A stretch of 64,000 nucleotides of DNA from an uncultured Gammaproteobacteria bacterium (GTDB lineage Bacteria > Pseudomonadota > Gammaproteobacteria > UBA6429 > Thiohalophilaceae): contig CAJYAN010000001.1 of assembly GCA_913064945.1 (NCBI GenBank), positions 300,964 through 364,963 of the forward strand. Reading direction: 5' to 3'. The position numbers and the translations under genes were made by a program. Below the pieces are notes generated by a model that saw nothing but the letters and a program-made list of their open reading frames with translations, was not told the DNA's origin and ran no database searches. How positions within the stretch are numbered: the stretch's first letter is position 1; each line of letters begins with the position of its first letter. Positions 8,696-18,369 of this stretch are shown here, piece by piece.

Positions 8696-10738
8696 TTAGC
8701 TTTTGGTTAGGGGTTTCACGGCGGATTTATCATCCTTCGACATCACCGTGACCGGGCCGTGGATAGGGAGCATGCGCTCCAGCAATGTCCGGGGTGCCAT
8801 GCCAAGGCGTTGTTCGTAGATGACCGTATAGGTCATGACGCGCTGTAGATAATCGCGCGTCTCATCGAAAGGCACTAACTCTACCCACAGATCCGCCGGG
8901 ATACTGCCTTCTTCCGGCAGCCAGGACTTCACGCGTTGCCCGCCGGCATTGTAAGCGGCCGTGGCTAGTACGGCGTTGCCGTGAAAACGCTTCTGTATCT
9001 TGTTCAGGTAACCAATTCCGAGGCGGATATTAGTATTGGCTTTGAGCAGTTCATGCTGTTTCGGGCGGCGGATCCGCAGGTAGCGTGCGATCTGACGTGC
9101 CGTACGAGGCAGCAGTTGCATTAGTCCCAGGGCACCGGCGTGGGACTTAACGTCAGTAATGAAGGCGCTTTCCTGACGGATAATGGCATAGGCCCAGGCG
9201 GGATTGACCTGATTTCTGCTGGCGTATTTTTCCACCACGTCACGGTGCACCAGGGGAAAACGCTTATCCAGGTCATCCCAGTAGTTGGCCTGTGACAGGG
9301 TGACAATGCTGCGATCATGCCAGCCCCAACGGTAAGCAAGCTGAGCGGACTCCAGCATCTCCCGTTGATTCATGGTTTGCAGGGCAAAACGCCACTCCCG
9401 CCGTGCCTGGACAATACGCTTCAGCCAATACAACTCGGCGGCACGGAGTACGGCCGGATTCGTGTTGGCGCTGTCCAGCTCACTGCCGTGCATCTGTAAT
9501 GGGTGGTTGGACAGACGATAGGGCAGCCCCGTGCGATCCGCGGCGAGAAAGCTGTAATAGCTGCGTGCCTCCGTATTCTGCAAGTACAGCTGACGGGCCT
9601 CATCGGGATGTCCCAGAAATTCCAGGGTCCGGGCACGCCAGTAACGCCAGCGCTCGACGTTGTCGTCTGTGACCTCAATCCGGTTGAGCCAGGAGAGCGC
9701 GGCTGACCAGTCCTGATCACGCAGGGCGGAGAGGGCAAACAGTTCCCGCATATGGTTATCGTTGGTGGAGAGTTTGAGTTGTTTTAGCCATTGATGTGCC
9801 TCATCGGTGTTGGCCTCGACCAGTTTGGTGGCCAAACGTCGTTCCAGACGTTGTGTCTCTGCGCTCGTGAAGGCATACCGGGTCTGTATGGTGTGCCAGA
9901 GCCCGGCCGACTGCTCAGGGTTCTGATAGGCCATGCGACGTAGCCCATCGATAAGCAGCCAGCGTAGTACGGCCGGTTGCTGTTTCGATGTCTTTTGATA
10001 ACGCTCATTAATGTTGACGACATAATTCGGTTGCCGTCTAACCTTGGACCACATGGCAATCCAGTATCGATCTTTTTCGGGCAGGTAGTGTCGTGCCAAA
10101 TAGCGAGCCAGGCTGGAACGCCCTGCCTGCATGGCGAGGCGAATGCGTTGCCAGACACGTTCGGTCGTTAGTCCCCCCTGTTTCTGCCACTCCGTCACGG
10201 GCTGGTCACAGTAACGGGGGAGAGATTTGCCCGTCAGCCAGGTTGCTTCGAGCATGGTGAAGGCACGCTCTGTCTCTCCGAGATGGATAAGTGCCTTGAT
10301 ATAAGTGCACTGTAAGGCGATGTCGTGGCTATAGGCGAAATTACTGGCCAGGGTTTGCCAACGGCGGTGTTGTGCCAGCGATAACAGCCATTTCTTTTGC
10401 AGTTTTACCGCAACAGGGGCACCAGCGTTGTCGCTGAGAAACTTCTGGATAACGGTCTCTTTGGTTTGCGTCAGGTGTTGACTTAAATATTCATATTCCA
10501 GGTAGGGAAAAAGCGGATAGTGACGCAACGACGCGGCAAGGGTTTTATAACGCGTCCAGTGGTGTAGGCGGGCCGCCTGTTCAGCGGCCAGAAACTGGAG
10601 TCGCTGTTGATGAAATTCATCACGATTATAGGCCTGCGCCGCCTGGCTGTTTGATAACCCGCCACCGGCAAACAATATGGTGATAATGAGAACGGCCTGT
10701 CGCAATTTCGTCTTCCCTTGCTGGACTTCGCTTTCCAC
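8696..10738 (-). CDS. slt: Soluble lytic murein transglycosylase (Slt70-like)
   Basis: A 680-residue periplasmic enzyme that cleaves the MurNAc-GlcNAc bond of peptidoglycan, forming 1,6-anhydro ends. A signal-like segment (QAVLIITILFAGG) is followed by a long alpha-superhelical U/L-domain and a C-terminal lysozyme-like domain (about 500-650). That domain contains AIIRQESAF with the catalytic Glu near residue 522, then GALGLMQLLP and TAAYNAGGQRV. The annotated start at 10738 is GTG. A TTG at 10705, with AAGGGA upstream, would give a more conventional signal peptide and may be the true start. Length is close to E. coli Slt70. Confidence 0.92.
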   Translation of the reverse strand: MESEVQQGKTKLRQAVLIITILFAGGGLSNSQAAQAYNRDEFHQQRLQFLAAEQAARLHHWTRYKTLAASLRHYPLFPYLEYEYLSQHLTQTKETVIQKFLSDNAGAPVAVKLQKKWLLSLAQHRRWQTLASNFAYSHDIALQCTYIKALIHLGETERAFTMLEATWLTGKSLPRYCDQPVTEWQKQGGLTTERVWQRIRLAMQAGRSSLARYLARHYLPEKDRYWIAMWSKVRRQPNYVVNINERYQKTSKQQPAVLRWLLIDGLRRMAYQNPEQSAGLWHTIQTRYAFTSAETQRLERRLATKLVEANTDEAHQWLKQLKLSTNDNHMRELFALSALRDQDWSAALSWLNRIEVTDDNVERWRYWRARTLEFLGHPDEARQLYLQNTEARSYYSFLAADRTGLPYRLSNHPLQMHGSELDSANTNPAVLRAAELYWLKRIVQARREWRFALQTMNQREMLESAQLAYRWGWHDRSIVTLSQANYWDDLDKRFPLVHRDVVEKYASRNQVNPAWAYAIIRQESAFITDVKSHAGALGLMQLLPRTARQIARYLRIRRPKQHELLKANTNIRLGIGYLNKIQKRFHGNAVLATAAYNAGGQRVKSWLPEEGSIPADLWVELVPFDETRDYLQRVMTYTVIYEQRLGMAPRTLLERMLPIHGPVTVMSKDDKSAVKPLTKS

Positions 10739-10856
10739 ATATTAAAGCAGTGAATGTGGCAGTGACACCTTTATCTATGGATACCTTGTTATCGGATAAT
10801 CACCGTCCGGGCTAAAGACCCGAAAGGGCAAAATCTTTCTGTCGTAGTACACAAAA

Positions 10857-10886
10857 TGGCACAATCATTTCCACATGCTTTATAAT
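10857..10886 (+). promoter_or_regulatory. Candidate sigma-70 promoter of ilvD
   Basis: A consensus TATAAT lies at 10881-10886 and a weak -35 (TGGCAC) at 10857-10862 with an 18-bp spacer. It would give an untranslated leader of about 85 nt before ilvD. Confidence 0.45.
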
Positions 10887-10979
10887 TCATGTCTTCTGCG
10901 ACGGGGAAGCCCGCAATTTATTATTTGACGACACTGGTCTGCACCCTGACCTGGGGTAGAACCACCTATGGAGCCGCTA

Positions 10980-12659
10980 ATGGAAAAGAAACTCAATCGT
11001 TATAGTGCCCGAATCACTCAGCCCAAGTCCCAGGGTGCCTCCCAGGCGATGCTCTATGGGACTGGTTTGACCGAGACCGATATGAATAAGGCTGAAGTGG
11101 GTATTTCCAGCGTCTGGTGGGAGGGTAATACCTGCAATATGCATCTCAATGACCTTGCCGCCGAGGTCAAAAAAGGCGTGGTCGAGGCTGGTCTGGTCGG
11201 GATGCGCTTCAATACGATCGGTGTCTCAGATGGTATCTCTATGGGCACCGATGGCATGAGTTATTCTCTGCAATCACGGGATATTATTGCCGATTCTGTC
11301 GAAACGGTGATGAACGGCCAGTGGTATGACGCCAATATCTCGATCCCCGGTTGTGACAAAAATATGCCCGGGGTGCTGATCGCCATGGCGCGGTTTAATC
11401 GTCCCTCGCTCATGGTCTACGGTGGCACGATTAAACCAGGGCACGTCAATAATCAGAGCCTGGATATTATTTCTGCGTTTCAGAGCTATGGTGCCTTTAT
11501 TGCCGGTACGATTGACGAGGAAGAGCGTCAGGCGATTGTCAAAAATTCCTGCCCCGGCGCTGGCGCCTGTGGCGGCATGTATACCGCCAATACCATGGCC
11601 TCGGCCATCGAAGCCATGGGCATGTCACTGCCGTATAGCTCCTCGGTGCCCGCGGTTGACCCGGGCAAGTGGGAGGAGTGTCGTCAGGCCGGCCATGCCA
11701 TTCGACACCTGCTGGAAAATGATATTAAGCCACGCGACATCATGACCCGCGCGGCGTTTGAAAATGCCATGGTCATTGTCATGGCCCTGGGTGGTTCGAC
11801 CAATGCCGTGCTGCATTTAATTGCCATGGCGCGTGCCTGTGATGTCGAGTTATCGCCGGATGATTTTCAGAGCGTCAGTGACCGCATCCCGTTTATTGCT
11901 GATCTGAAACCCAGTGGTCGCTATGTCATGGAAGACCTGCATAACGTTGGCGGAACGCCGGCCGTAATGAAATACCTGCTGGAAAAGGGTTTGCTCGATG
12001 GCACCTGCATGACAGTGACGGGTAAGACGGTAGCCGAAAACCTGCAGGAACTGCCGGGCCTGACAGAAGGTCAGGATGTGATCCTGTCGGTAGAAAAGCC
12101 CATCAAGGACTCCGGCCATATCCGTATCCTAAAAGGTAGCCTGGCCCCCGGTGGCTCCGTCGCCAAGATTACCGGCAAGGAGGGTCTGCAATTCACCGGT
12201 CCGGCACGGGTTTATGACTGTGAAGAAGATATGTTAAAAGGTCTCGAGGATGGCGACATCCAGAAGGGTGATGTTATTGTCATCCGCTATGAAGGTCCAA
12301 AAGGTGGACCTGGTATGCCGGAGATGTTGACACCGACCTCGGCGATCATGGGTGCGGGACTTGGCAGTGACGTGGCGATGATTACCGATGGACGTTTCTC
12401 CGGTGGTTCACACGGTTTTATTATTGGTCATGTGGTGCCTGAAGCTCAGGAAGGGGGACCGATAGGCCTGATCAAAAACGGTGATGTGATCAACATCGAT
12501 GCGGAAAAGAATATTCTCGACGTCAATGTTAGTGAGACTGAAATGCAGCAGCGCCGCGCCGCCTGGGTGATGCCGGCATACAAGGCGAACCGTGGCACTT
12601 TGTATAAGTATATCAAGAACGTTAAGAATGCCTCCGAAGGTTGTGTCACCGACGAGTAA
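10980..12659 (+). CDS. ilvD: Dihydroxy-acid dehydratase
   Basis: IlvD dehydrates 2,3-dihydroxy-isovalerate and its ethyl homologue in valine, isoleucine, leucine and pantothenate synthesis, using an Fe-S cluster. Cluster ligands are seen in [11 protein letters not shown] and [14 protein letters not shown], with a third Cys near the N-terminus ([10 protein letters not shown]). [17 protein letters not shown] near the C-terminus is the second family signature. Start 10980 (MEKKLN) is favoured over 10968 because GGAG lies 7-8 nt before it. About 559 residues, the usual length for the long subfamily. A strong terminator follows, so the gene is probably monocistronic. Confidence 0.96.
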   Translation: MEKKLNRYSARITQPKSQGASQAMLYGTGLTETDMNKAEVGISSVWWEGNTCNMHLNDLAAEVKKGVVEAGLVGMRFNTIGVSDGISMGTDGMSYSLQSRDIIADSVETVMNGQWYDANISIPGCDKNMPGVLIAMARFNRPSLMVYGGTIKPGHVNNQSLDIISAFQSYGAFIAGTIDEEERQAIVKNSCPGAGACGGMYTANTMASAIEAMGMSLPYSSSVPAVDPGKWEECRQAGHAIRHLLENDIKPRDIMTRAAFENAMVIVMALGGSTNAVLHLIAMARACDVELSPDDFQSVSDRIPFIADLKPSGRYVMEDLHNVGGTPAVMKYLLEKGLLDGTCMTVTGKTVAENLQELPGLTEGQDVILSVEKPIKDSGHIRILKGSLAPGGSVAKITGKEGLQFTGPARVYDCEEDMLKGLEDGDIQKGDVIVIRYEGPKGGPGMPEMLTPTSAIMGAGLGSDVAMITDGRFSGGSHGFIIGHVVPEAQEGGPIGLIKNGDVINIDAEKNILDVNVSETEMQQRRAAWVMPAYKANRGTLYKYIKNVKNASEGCVTDE

Positions 12660-12680
12660 GACCCAGTAGTCATAGCAAGT

Positions 12681-12714
12681 AAAAAAACCGACATCTGATT
12701 TGTCGGTTTTTTTT
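12681..12714 (+). terminator. Rho-independent terminator of ilvD
   Basis: AAAAAACCGACA pairs with TGTCGGTTTTTT around a 7-nt loop, ending in a T8 tract about 20 nt after the ilvD stop codon. Confidence 0.9.
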
Positions 12715-12884
12715 ACAGTGCATGTGATGCCTTACGCCTAAGATATTGATATTTAATGCTACTGTCATTCGGGTAAAACTAACAGGGCCTCGTGCAACCT
12801 CGAAAAATAATGGATTTTTACTGCCGATCATCCGCTGGATTTGTTACTATTTTTTGACAGAATCTGGGGTGTGAGGTGTCGTCT

Positions 12885-13103
12885 ATGCAAATAAAAATCG
12901 AACCAACGATTGGTGCCTGGTACGTCAATGCGACGGGTAAGTTGATGAAAGTCAAGCTGATGGTTTACCGGCAAAGCAAGCCCTCGGCGGTTATGATCGA
13001 ATACCTGGATGGTGGTCGACAGATTGTTGGTATTGGCGAGTGGTCCTGTCTGGAATTGAATCATCATCTCAATCGCAGTGGCAGCGTCCTGTTCCAGCAT
13101 TAA
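12885..13103 (+). CDS. Conserved small protein of unknown function (72 aa)
   Basis: The ORF starts at ATG 12885 (GTGAGG upstream); a GTG at 12876 is an alternative. It encodes a beta-rich sequence with GAWYVNATGKLMKVKLMVY, VMIEYLDGGRQIVG and LELNHHL. The look is of a small beta-barrel or SH3-like fold with no membrane segment. I do not recognise a named family. It has its own candidate -35 (TTGACA near 12856) and its own terminator at 13130, so it may be an independent transcription unit between ilvD and the pyrophosphohydrolase gene. Confidence 0.65.
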   Translation: MQIKIEPTIGAWYVNATGKLMKVKLMVYRQSKPSAVMIEYLDGGRQIVGIGEWSCLELNHHLNRSGSVLFQH

Positions 13104-13129
13104 ATAATCGTAAATTATTGTATGATGAG

Positions 13130-13152
13130 ACCCGACCCTGTCGGGTTTTTTT
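13130..13152 (+). terminator. Rho-independent terminator
   Basis: ACCCGAC pairs with GTCGGGT, followed by a run of seven T. It sits 27 nt after the preceding stop codon and only 26 nt before the next start, so readthrough or attenuation into the downstream gene is possible. Confidence 0.85.
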
Positions 13153-13177
13153 ATGATTTACGAAAAAGGATACTGCC

Positions 13178-13525
13178 ATGCAAATTGAAGCGCTTACCAA
13201 ACGACTACGTCAGTTTGCGGATGACCGTGACTGGGACCAGTTTCATGCCCCCAAGAATTTGTCGATGGCACTCATTGTTGAAGCCGCCGAGCTTGCCGAA
13301 CACTTTCAATGGATGTCGGAGCAACAGAGTTCAGAATTATCTGCAGAGAAATTAAAAGAAGTTTCCTATGAGCTGGCCGATGTCTTCATTTATTGTCTGC
13401 GACTTGCCGATAAGCTCGGTGTTGACCTGCCAAAAGCCGTTGACGAGAAGATTGTTATTAATGAAAAGAAATATCCGGCGGATAAAGTACGCGGTAGCTC
13501 AAAAAAGTACACCGAATATGAATAA
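13178..13525 (+). CDS. MazG-like nucleotide pyrophosphohydrolase (RS21-C6/dCTPase type)
   Basis: A 115-residue single MazG-fold domain. The helical metal-binding motif is evident: EAAELAEHFQW (about 33-43, the ExxE part) and ELADVFIYCLRLAD (about 68-81, the ExxD part). Proteins of this size and motif order hydrolyse non-canonical or excess dNTPs, dCTP and 5-methyl-dCTP in the eukaryotic relative, to dNMP and pyrophosphate in the cytoplasm. AAAAGGA precedes the ATG. Substrate is inferred from the family only. Confidence 0.85.
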   Translation: MQIEALTKRLRQFADDRDWDQFHAPKNLSMALIVEAAELAEHFQWMSEQQSSELSAEKLKEVSYELADVFIYCLRLADKLGVDLPKAVDEKIVINEKKYPADKVRGSSKKYTEYE

Positions 13526-13553
13526 AAATAGACCCTAGATCGAGGTTCGAACC

Positions 13554-14756
13554 TTATTCTGAATGTAAAACCTGTGCCGGGTCCAGGCGCGCGGCCTGCC
13601 AGGCGGGGAATATGCCGGAGATGATGCCGATGACAATCGCGGTAGCCTCCGCCATTAGCACATACATCAGCGATGGATGTAAAGGTAGTTGTGGTACAAC
13701 GAGGTGCAGGAGTAAGCCAAGCACGAGTCCAAGTAACAGACCGAATATTCCGCCCAGGCTGGCGAGCATGATGGCCTCGGTTAAAAAGAGCGACATCACA
13801 TCGGTACGTTTGCTGCCGAGGGCGCGTAACAAACCAACCTCATGACGTCGCTCGCTGACGGAGATGGTCATGATCGTCAGAATACCAATGGCACCAACGA
13901 ACAATGAAATACCGCCCATCGCGCCAATGGCAAAGGTCAGTAGATCCAGTATGGAGCTCATGACCTCCATCATTTGTTGTTGTGTAGTAATCGTGACATC
14001 ATCCTTGGCATGACGCTTAACAAAGGTCTGGCGGATAAGTTTAAGCAGATGACTAACCTCTGTCTTTTCTGAGTAGAGTACGTCAACTTCCATCAAACCT
14101 TCACGATTAAACATACTCAGACCACGTGCGGCCGGAATATAAACAGTAACGTCCATATCAAAGCCGATGATCTGGCCTTTTGGTTCCATGACGCCGATGA
14201 CCTGAAAGCGTTCGCCACCAATGTGAATACGTTTTCCCAGTGGACTTTCGCTGGCGGAAAACAGTTCATTTCGTACACGGCTGCCTAAGACGGCAAAGGC
14301 CCGTGGTGAGTAGGGGTCGTCGGCAGGCAAAAAATTACCGCTGCCGATTTTCATACGAAAGGCCTGTGGCAGATCGGCACCGGCCCCCAGGACTGTCGTA
14401 CGACGGGTGCGTTTATAATATTTTACTTCGGCATTGCCCTGCACAATAGGGACCACGGCCTGCACGCCACTGAGTCGGCGTAAGGCCTCGCTATCACTAA
14501 TCGTTAACGGTTTGGTACTACCGAAAATTCCCACCGCGGTACCGAGCGTGGTCGTGCGGCCGGGGTTGATGGCGAGGATGGTGGTACCAAACTGGGTGAA
14601 TTCAGCAATCACATAATGACGTACACCCTCTCCCAGTGAGGTTAGTAACACGACGGCGCTTATACCAATGGCGATTCCCAGCATGGAAAGACTGGTACGC
14701 AATTTTTTCTCCAGCAAGGCAGAGATTGAAAAGCGAATAAGTTCGCCACGTTGCAT
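13554..14756 (-). CDS. ABC transporter permease, MacB/FtsX type (second copy)
   Basis: A 400-residue inner-membrane protein with an N-terminal transmembrane segment (about 18-40), a periplasmic MacB_PCD domain (about 45-240) and three C-terminal FtsX-type helices (about 275-390). It ends ARLDPAQVLHSE, the usual MacB/LolC-like terminus. It starts 2 bp after the stop of the homologous permease upstream. The pair presumably forms a heterodimer driven by the ATPase encoded further upstream, with the adaptor protein in the periplasm. Such sets export lipids, peptides or macrolide-like compounds by mechanotransmission. Substrate unknown. Confidence 0.88.
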   Translation of the reverse strand: MQRGELIRFSISALLEKKLRTSLSMLGIAIGISAVVLLTSLGEGVRHYVIAEFTQFGTTILAINPGRTTTLGTAVGIFGSTKPLTISDSEALRRLSGVQAVVPIVQGNAEVKYYKRTRRTTVLGAGADLPQAFRMKIGSGNFLPADDPYSPRAFAVLGSRVRNELFSASESPLGKRIHIGGERFQVIGVMEPKGQIIGFDMDVTVYIPAARGLSMFNREGLMEVDVLYSEKTEVSHLLKLIRQTFVKRHAKDDVTITTQQQMMEVMSSILDLLTFAIGAMGGISLFVGAIGILTIMTISVSERRHEVGLLRALGSKRTDVMSLFLTEAIMLASLGGIFGLLLGLVLGLLLHLVVPQLPLHPSLMYVLMAEATAIVIGIISGIFPAWQAARLDPAQVLHSE

Positions 14757-14757
14757 G

Positions 14758-15960
14758 CTAGTGTTGACTCAATGCAACGACCGGGTCCAGGCGTGAGGCA
14801 CGCCTGGCCGGCCAGTAACTAAAAAGGATTCCCAATAGCAGCGCCAGACCGATAGCGGCGACGACTGCCCAGAGTGGTGGCACGGGATTAAACAAGGGTA
14901 GCCACCAATGAATGGCTTGCCGGCCAATCAGGCTGAGCCCCCAACCCAGGACGGCACCGATCAGGCAGAGCGCAACACCTTCGGCGATAAACAAACTGAG
15001 AATAATGCGTGGCGGCGCACCAATGGCCTTGAGTAAACCGATCTCGGAAGTGCGTTGATAGACGGAGACCAGAATGACATTCATGATCAGGATCCCCGCG
15101 ACTAATAAACTGATGGCGGCAATGCCCGCCACGGTGAGAGTGAGCGTGTCAAAGATTTTATTAAAGGTCGCCAGTACGGCATCCTGCGTGATAACGGTGA
15201 CATCTTCCTCACCCTGATGTTGCTGGCGAATGACGCGCAGAATATCGGCCCTGGTCTTTTCAATAGAGGCGGGTGACGGATTTTCAGCAATTATACGAAA
15301 CAGCGACGAGGCATTAAACATCTGCTGGGCAAAGGCGACGGGCACAATTACCAACTCATCAACATCCGTACCGATAGAGCGGCCCTCTGTCGCCAGGATG
15401 CCAATAATACGACAACGATAATTATCCAGCTTTAACCATTCACCGATGGCTGATTGGTGATCAAACAATTCGGTCTTAAGTTTTTTACCAATGACGCAGA
15501 CCGGCAGGGAGCGTTGTAATTCCATCTCCGGTAAAAATTGTCCCTGTGCCAGTTTCCAATGCCGTATGCTGAGCAAATCGTGATTAGAACCGAGTACGGT
15601 GATATTCCGTTCACGGGACTTCCAGCCCGCAGCGGCGGCACCAACGGCTATCGGCGCTAGATGGCGAACGCGGGTATTGCGCTGAATAGCCCGGGTGTCA
15701 CTTAGTGTCAGGTCACGTGCCGCCGTGCTAATCAGGGCACCGGTGCCGGCCGTTTCACTGCGACCCGGAAAAATAATTAACAGCTCAGTCCCCAGCGAGG
15801 AAAATTCACTCTGAACATAACGGCGTGCGCCTTCCCCTAAGGAGGTTAAAATAATGACGGCAGCCACGCCGATGGCGACGGCGATGACGATCAGCAGGGT
15901 ACGGGTTTTATGGCCGCGAAAACTCTTTAACGTTGACAGAAACAGATCAGACAGGCGCAT
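14758..15960 (-). CDS. ABC transporter permease, MacB/FtsX type (first copy)
   Basis: About 400 residues with the same layout as the downstream permease: an N-terminal helix (RTLLIVIAVAIGVAAVIIL), a periplasmic core domain, and three C-terminal helices ending SRLDPVVALSQH. The ATG at 15960 (MRLSDLF) is preferred to a TTG at 15981. Either start overlaps the 3' end of the ATPase gene (stop at 15947), so translation is coupled. The two permeases are clearly homologous but divergent, which fits a heterodimeric exporter rather than a recent duplication. Confidence 0.88.
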   Translation of the reverse strand: MRLSDLFLSTLKSFRGHKTRTLLIVIAVAIGVAAVIILTSLGEGARRYVQSEFSSLGTELLIIFPGRSETAGTGALISTAARDLTLSDTRAIQRNTRVRHLAPIAVGAAAAGWKSRERNITVLGSNHDLLSIRHWKLAQGQFLPEMELQRSLPVCVIGKKLKTELFDHQSAIGEWLKLDNYRCRIIGILATEGRSIGTDVDELVIVPVAFAQQMFNASSLFRIIAENPSPASIEKTRADILRVIRQQHQGEEDVTVITQDAVLATFNKIFDTLTLTVAGIAAISLLVAGILIMNVILVSVYQRTSEIGLLKAIGAPPRIILSLFIAEGVALCLIGAVLGWGLSLIGRQAIHWWLPLFNPVPPLWAVVAAIGLALLLGILFSYWPARRASRLDPVVALSQH

Positions 15961-16648
15961 GGCCCTGGCCTGCACTCTCAAGCTCGTCCTTGATGATCTT
16001 GCCGTCGAGCATGGTGATGTGACGTGTCGCGCGCTGGCCTATCTCCGGGTCATGCGTGACAACGATCAGACTGATACCCTTTTGTTGCAGGGATTCAAGC
16101 AGTGCGATGACTTCTCCTCCGGAACGATGATCCAGGTTGCCGGTAGGCTCATCGGCAAGAATAACGCGTGGGCGCATAATCGTCGCGCGTGCAATGGCGA
16201 CACGTTGACGCTGGCCGCCGGAGAGTTCCTGGGGTTTGTGGTGGGCGCGATTGCTTATTTCGAGAGTCTTTAAGACTTCCGCGACACGCTGTTTTCTTTC
16301 CGCCTGCGGTACACCGGCGAGCATGAGTGGTAATTCGACATTTTCCGCGGCGGTGAGGCGAGGCACGAGGTGAAAGAACTGAAATACAAAACCAATATAG
16401 GTGCTCCGAATATTAGCCAGCTGGGTATCGTCTAAGGAAGTGACCTCTTGATTATCGATAAAATATTGCCCTGCGGTGGGGCGGTCCAGTAAGCCAATAA
16501 CATTTAATAAAGTTGATTTACCGGAACCTGAGGCACCCATGATTGAAATATATTCACCGTCGTTGATATCGAGACTGACATCCTGCAGGGCATGCAGGAT
16601 TTGGTCGCCCATGACGTAGTCACGTTGAATGTGTTGTAACTGGATCAT
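15947..16648 (-). CDS. ABC transporter ATP-binding protein, MacB/LolD type
   Basis: A 233-residue ATPase with Walker A GASGSGKSTLL (about 35-45), the Q-loop FVFQFFHLVPRLTA, signature LSGGQRQRVAIARA (about 141-154), Walker B VILADEPTGNLD and the switch His in VVTHDPE. FxxFHLxPxLTA with EPTGNLD is typical of the MacB/LolD subfamily, which powers substrate extrusion without transport through the membrane domain. It overlaps the adaptor gene upstream by 4 bp and the permease downstream by 14 bp. Confidence 0.93.
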   Translation of the reverse strand: MIQLQHIQRDYVMGDQILHALQDVSLDINDGEYISIMGASGSGKSTLLNVIGLLDRPTAGQYFIDNQEVTSLDDTQLANIRSTYIGFVFQFFHLVPRLTAAENVELPLMLAGVPQAERKQRVAEVLKTLEISNRAHHKPQELSGGQRQRVAIARATIMRPRVILADEPTGNLDHRSGGEVIALLESLQQKGISLIVVTHDPEIGQRATRHITMLDGKIIKDELESAGQGHAPV

Positions 16649-17814
16649 GGTTTGGTCTGGTCGTTATTTACCGGCTCCCGTTTGGCAGGGGCACCGGCAA
16701 CGACGCCGGTCCGATCCAGTGAGGTCACCACCAGATCACCGGGTTTGAGGCCAGTGTTGATCTGGGTGAATTTCCAGTTCTGCAGCCCCATGCCGATCTC
16801 GACTTTTTTAAGTTCATGACTATCTGGGTCAAAGACAAGGACGTACTGATTATCGATAATGGCTTCGGTCGGTATACGCAGAGTGTCCGTTTGACGAGAA
16901 GTAATAATTTCAACATCGGCACTATAGCCCGGTAGTAGTCGAGGTGGTTTTTCATTCTCATCAAAGTCGACATCAATATCCACGGTGCGGGCCTGTTTTT
17001 CCCTGTCCTGCACGTAATTGGCGACAGTTTTGACCTTGCCATTAAAGGCGCGACCATGAAAGGCATCCAGACTAATTCGCACCGGCATGCCGATATGAAC
17101 ATGCGGCGCATCGACCTCATCAATCGGTGCTGTCACATACAGGCACTGCATATCGATCAGGTCAATGGCTGGCGGTGTGGGAATACCAATGGGGGAAGGG
17201 GTCACGAACTCACCCAGCTCGCCATTAATATCAGCGATGATGCCATTAAAGGGGGCCACCAGCTGGGTCCGGCGCAGATTGGCCTTTACCACATCGATCT
17301 GGGCAACGCTGACTTTAGCAATCGCCTGTGCCGCACGGCATCCTGCCTGCTGCGCCTTGGCATTGCCTTCGGCACGTTCGGTCGCCTCGGTGGAGGCGAG
17401 TCCCTGTTTGAACAGCTTGCGGGATCGGGCCGCTTCCTGCTGGGCAACCTGAGCGCTGACGCAGGCTTGCTGAGAACGCGCTGCCTCGGCCTCCGCCTGG
17501 CGTTTGGCCAGCAGTCGTTGTGCCTGTAGATCCTCGTTCCACATGGAAAGCAGTAACTGGCCCTGCTTAACGGTATCACCGACCTTCACTGGCAGGGCCG
17601 AGATTTGGCCACCGACGGCAGGTGACATTTGTGCCCGGCGGCAGGCCTTAACGGTGCCGGCGCGTGTGTTGGTGATAATTGCCTCGATGGAACCCTTCTC
17701 GGCGGTCTGCACTATGACGCTGACGGGCTTGGCCTGGCGGAGATAAAGAGACGCGACGATGACGATGACAATGGCCACCGCGACGATTATAAGTTTATGT
17801 CGGCGCATCGGCAT
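16645..17814 (-). CDS. Periplasmic adaptor (membrane fusion) protein, MacA/HlyD type
   Basis: About 390 residues with an N-terminal membrane anchor (KLIIVAVAIVIVIVASLYL), a lipoyl half-motif, a long coiled-coil hairpin rich in Ala/Gln/Arg (about 95-185, AKRQAEAEAARSQQ onward), then beta-barrel and membrane-proximal domains. It would bridge the permeases to an outer-membrane channel of TolC type, which is not encoded here. The start at 17814 lies 1 bp beyond the gloA stop (TAGCATG). Two nearby ATGs (17814, 17808) are both possible and a TTG at 17832 less so. Confidence 0.88.
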   Translation of the reverse strand: MPMRRHKLIIVAVAIVIVIVASLYLRQAKPVSVIVQTAEKGSIEAIITNTRAGTVKACRRAQMSPAVGGQISALPVKVGDTVKQGQLLLSMWNEDLQAQRLLAKRQAEAEAARSQQACVSAQVAQQEAARSRKLFKQGLASTEATERAEGNAKAQQAGCRAAQAIAKVSVAQIDVVKANLRRTQLVAPFNGIIADINGELGEFVTPSPIGIPTPPAIDLIDMQCLYVTAPIDEVDAPHVHIGMPVRISLDAFHGRAFNGKVKTVANYVQDREKQARTVDIDVDFDENEKPPRLLPGYSADVEIITSRQTDTLRIPTEAIIDNQYVLVFDPDSHELKKVEIGMGLQNWKFTQINTGLKPGDLVVTSLDRTGVVAGAPAKREPVNNDQTKP

Positions 17815-17815
17815 G

Positions 17816-18202
17816 CTATCGACGCTTGCCAATCAGTTCGATCTGATAGCCATCGGGGTCTTCGACAAAGGCGATGATCGTGCTACCGGCATTCATGGGG
17901 CCAGCGTCACGCAGGATTTTACCGCCGCGCTGACGTATGGCCTCGGTGGCCTGGTAGACGTCATCCACCTCAATGGCCAGATGGCCAAAGCCAGTTCCCA
18001 CGTCATAAGCTTCCGTCCCCCAGTTGTAGGTGAGTTCAATCACGGAGTGATGACTTTCATCGCCATAGCCTACAAAGGCCAGAGTAAACTCGCCGTCTGG
18101 GTATTCTTTTTGTCGTAGCAGTTTCATACCCAGTATCTCGGTATAAAACTGGATAGAGTCTTGCAGGTTGCCAACGCGGAGCATCGTGTGAAGAAGACGC
18201 AT
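17816..18202 (-). CDS. gloA: Lactoylglutathione lyase (glyoxalase I)
   Basis: A 128-residue GloA that converts the hemithioacetal of methylglyoxal and glutathione to S-lactoylglutathione in the cytoplasm. The four metal ligands of the E. coli enzyme are present: His5 (MRLLH), Glu in VIELTYNWG, His in GFGHLAIEV and Glu in [10 protein letters not shown]. Absence of the long insertion of Zn enzymes suggests the Ni/Co-dependent bacterial type. GGAGAAC precedes the ATG. It leads the efflux operon, with the adaptor start immediately after its stop, which hints that the exporter is induced with electrophile defence (inference). Confidence 0.95.
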   Translation of the reverse strand: MRLLHTMLRVGNLQDSIQFYTEILGMKLLRQKEYPDGEFTLAFVGYGDESHHSVIELTYNWGTEAYDVGTGFGHLAIEVDDVYQATEAIRQRGGKILRDAGPMNAGSTIIAFVEDPDGYQIELIGKRR

Positions 18203-18242
18203 TATGTTCTCCTATGTGTTTGGACTTAACGGAGGTGACTGT

Positions 18243-18341
18243 ATGAATAACCAGTATTCTATACCAGACTTGTCTTCAGCACAGCCGAGAATAGAGATTG
18301 ACCAGAATATGGATGCAGGTATGATGAAAGCATACCAATAA
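18243..18341 (+). CDS. Small ORF (32 aa) with perfect Shine-Dalgarno, unknown function
   Basis: GGAGGTGA, a full complement to the anti-Shine-Dalgarno, lies 5-6 nt before ATG 18243. The ORF reads MNNQYSIPDLSSAQPRIEID and then a Met-rich end finishing MKAYQ, with stop at 18339-18341. It is hydrophilic, with no helix or Cys. It sits in the gap between divergent gloA and the outer-membrane barrel gene, 28 bp before the latter, and could be a leader peptide or independent small protein. No homologue comes to mind. Confidence 0.5.
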   Translation: MNNQYSIPDLSSAQPRIEIDQNMDAGMMKAYQ

Positions 18342-18369
18342 AGTCATTCTTTTCGTATCGGTGATGCTC

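Noticed and set aside
10852..10875. TGGCAC element upstream of ilvD as a sigma-54 promoter
   Set aside because: GG is not followed by GC at 10 nt; a consensus TATAAT nearby favours sigma-70.
12828..13100. Minus-strand 90-codon frame opposite the small beta-rich gene
   Set aside because: The plus-strand ORF has better coding character and is followed by a terminator in its own direction.
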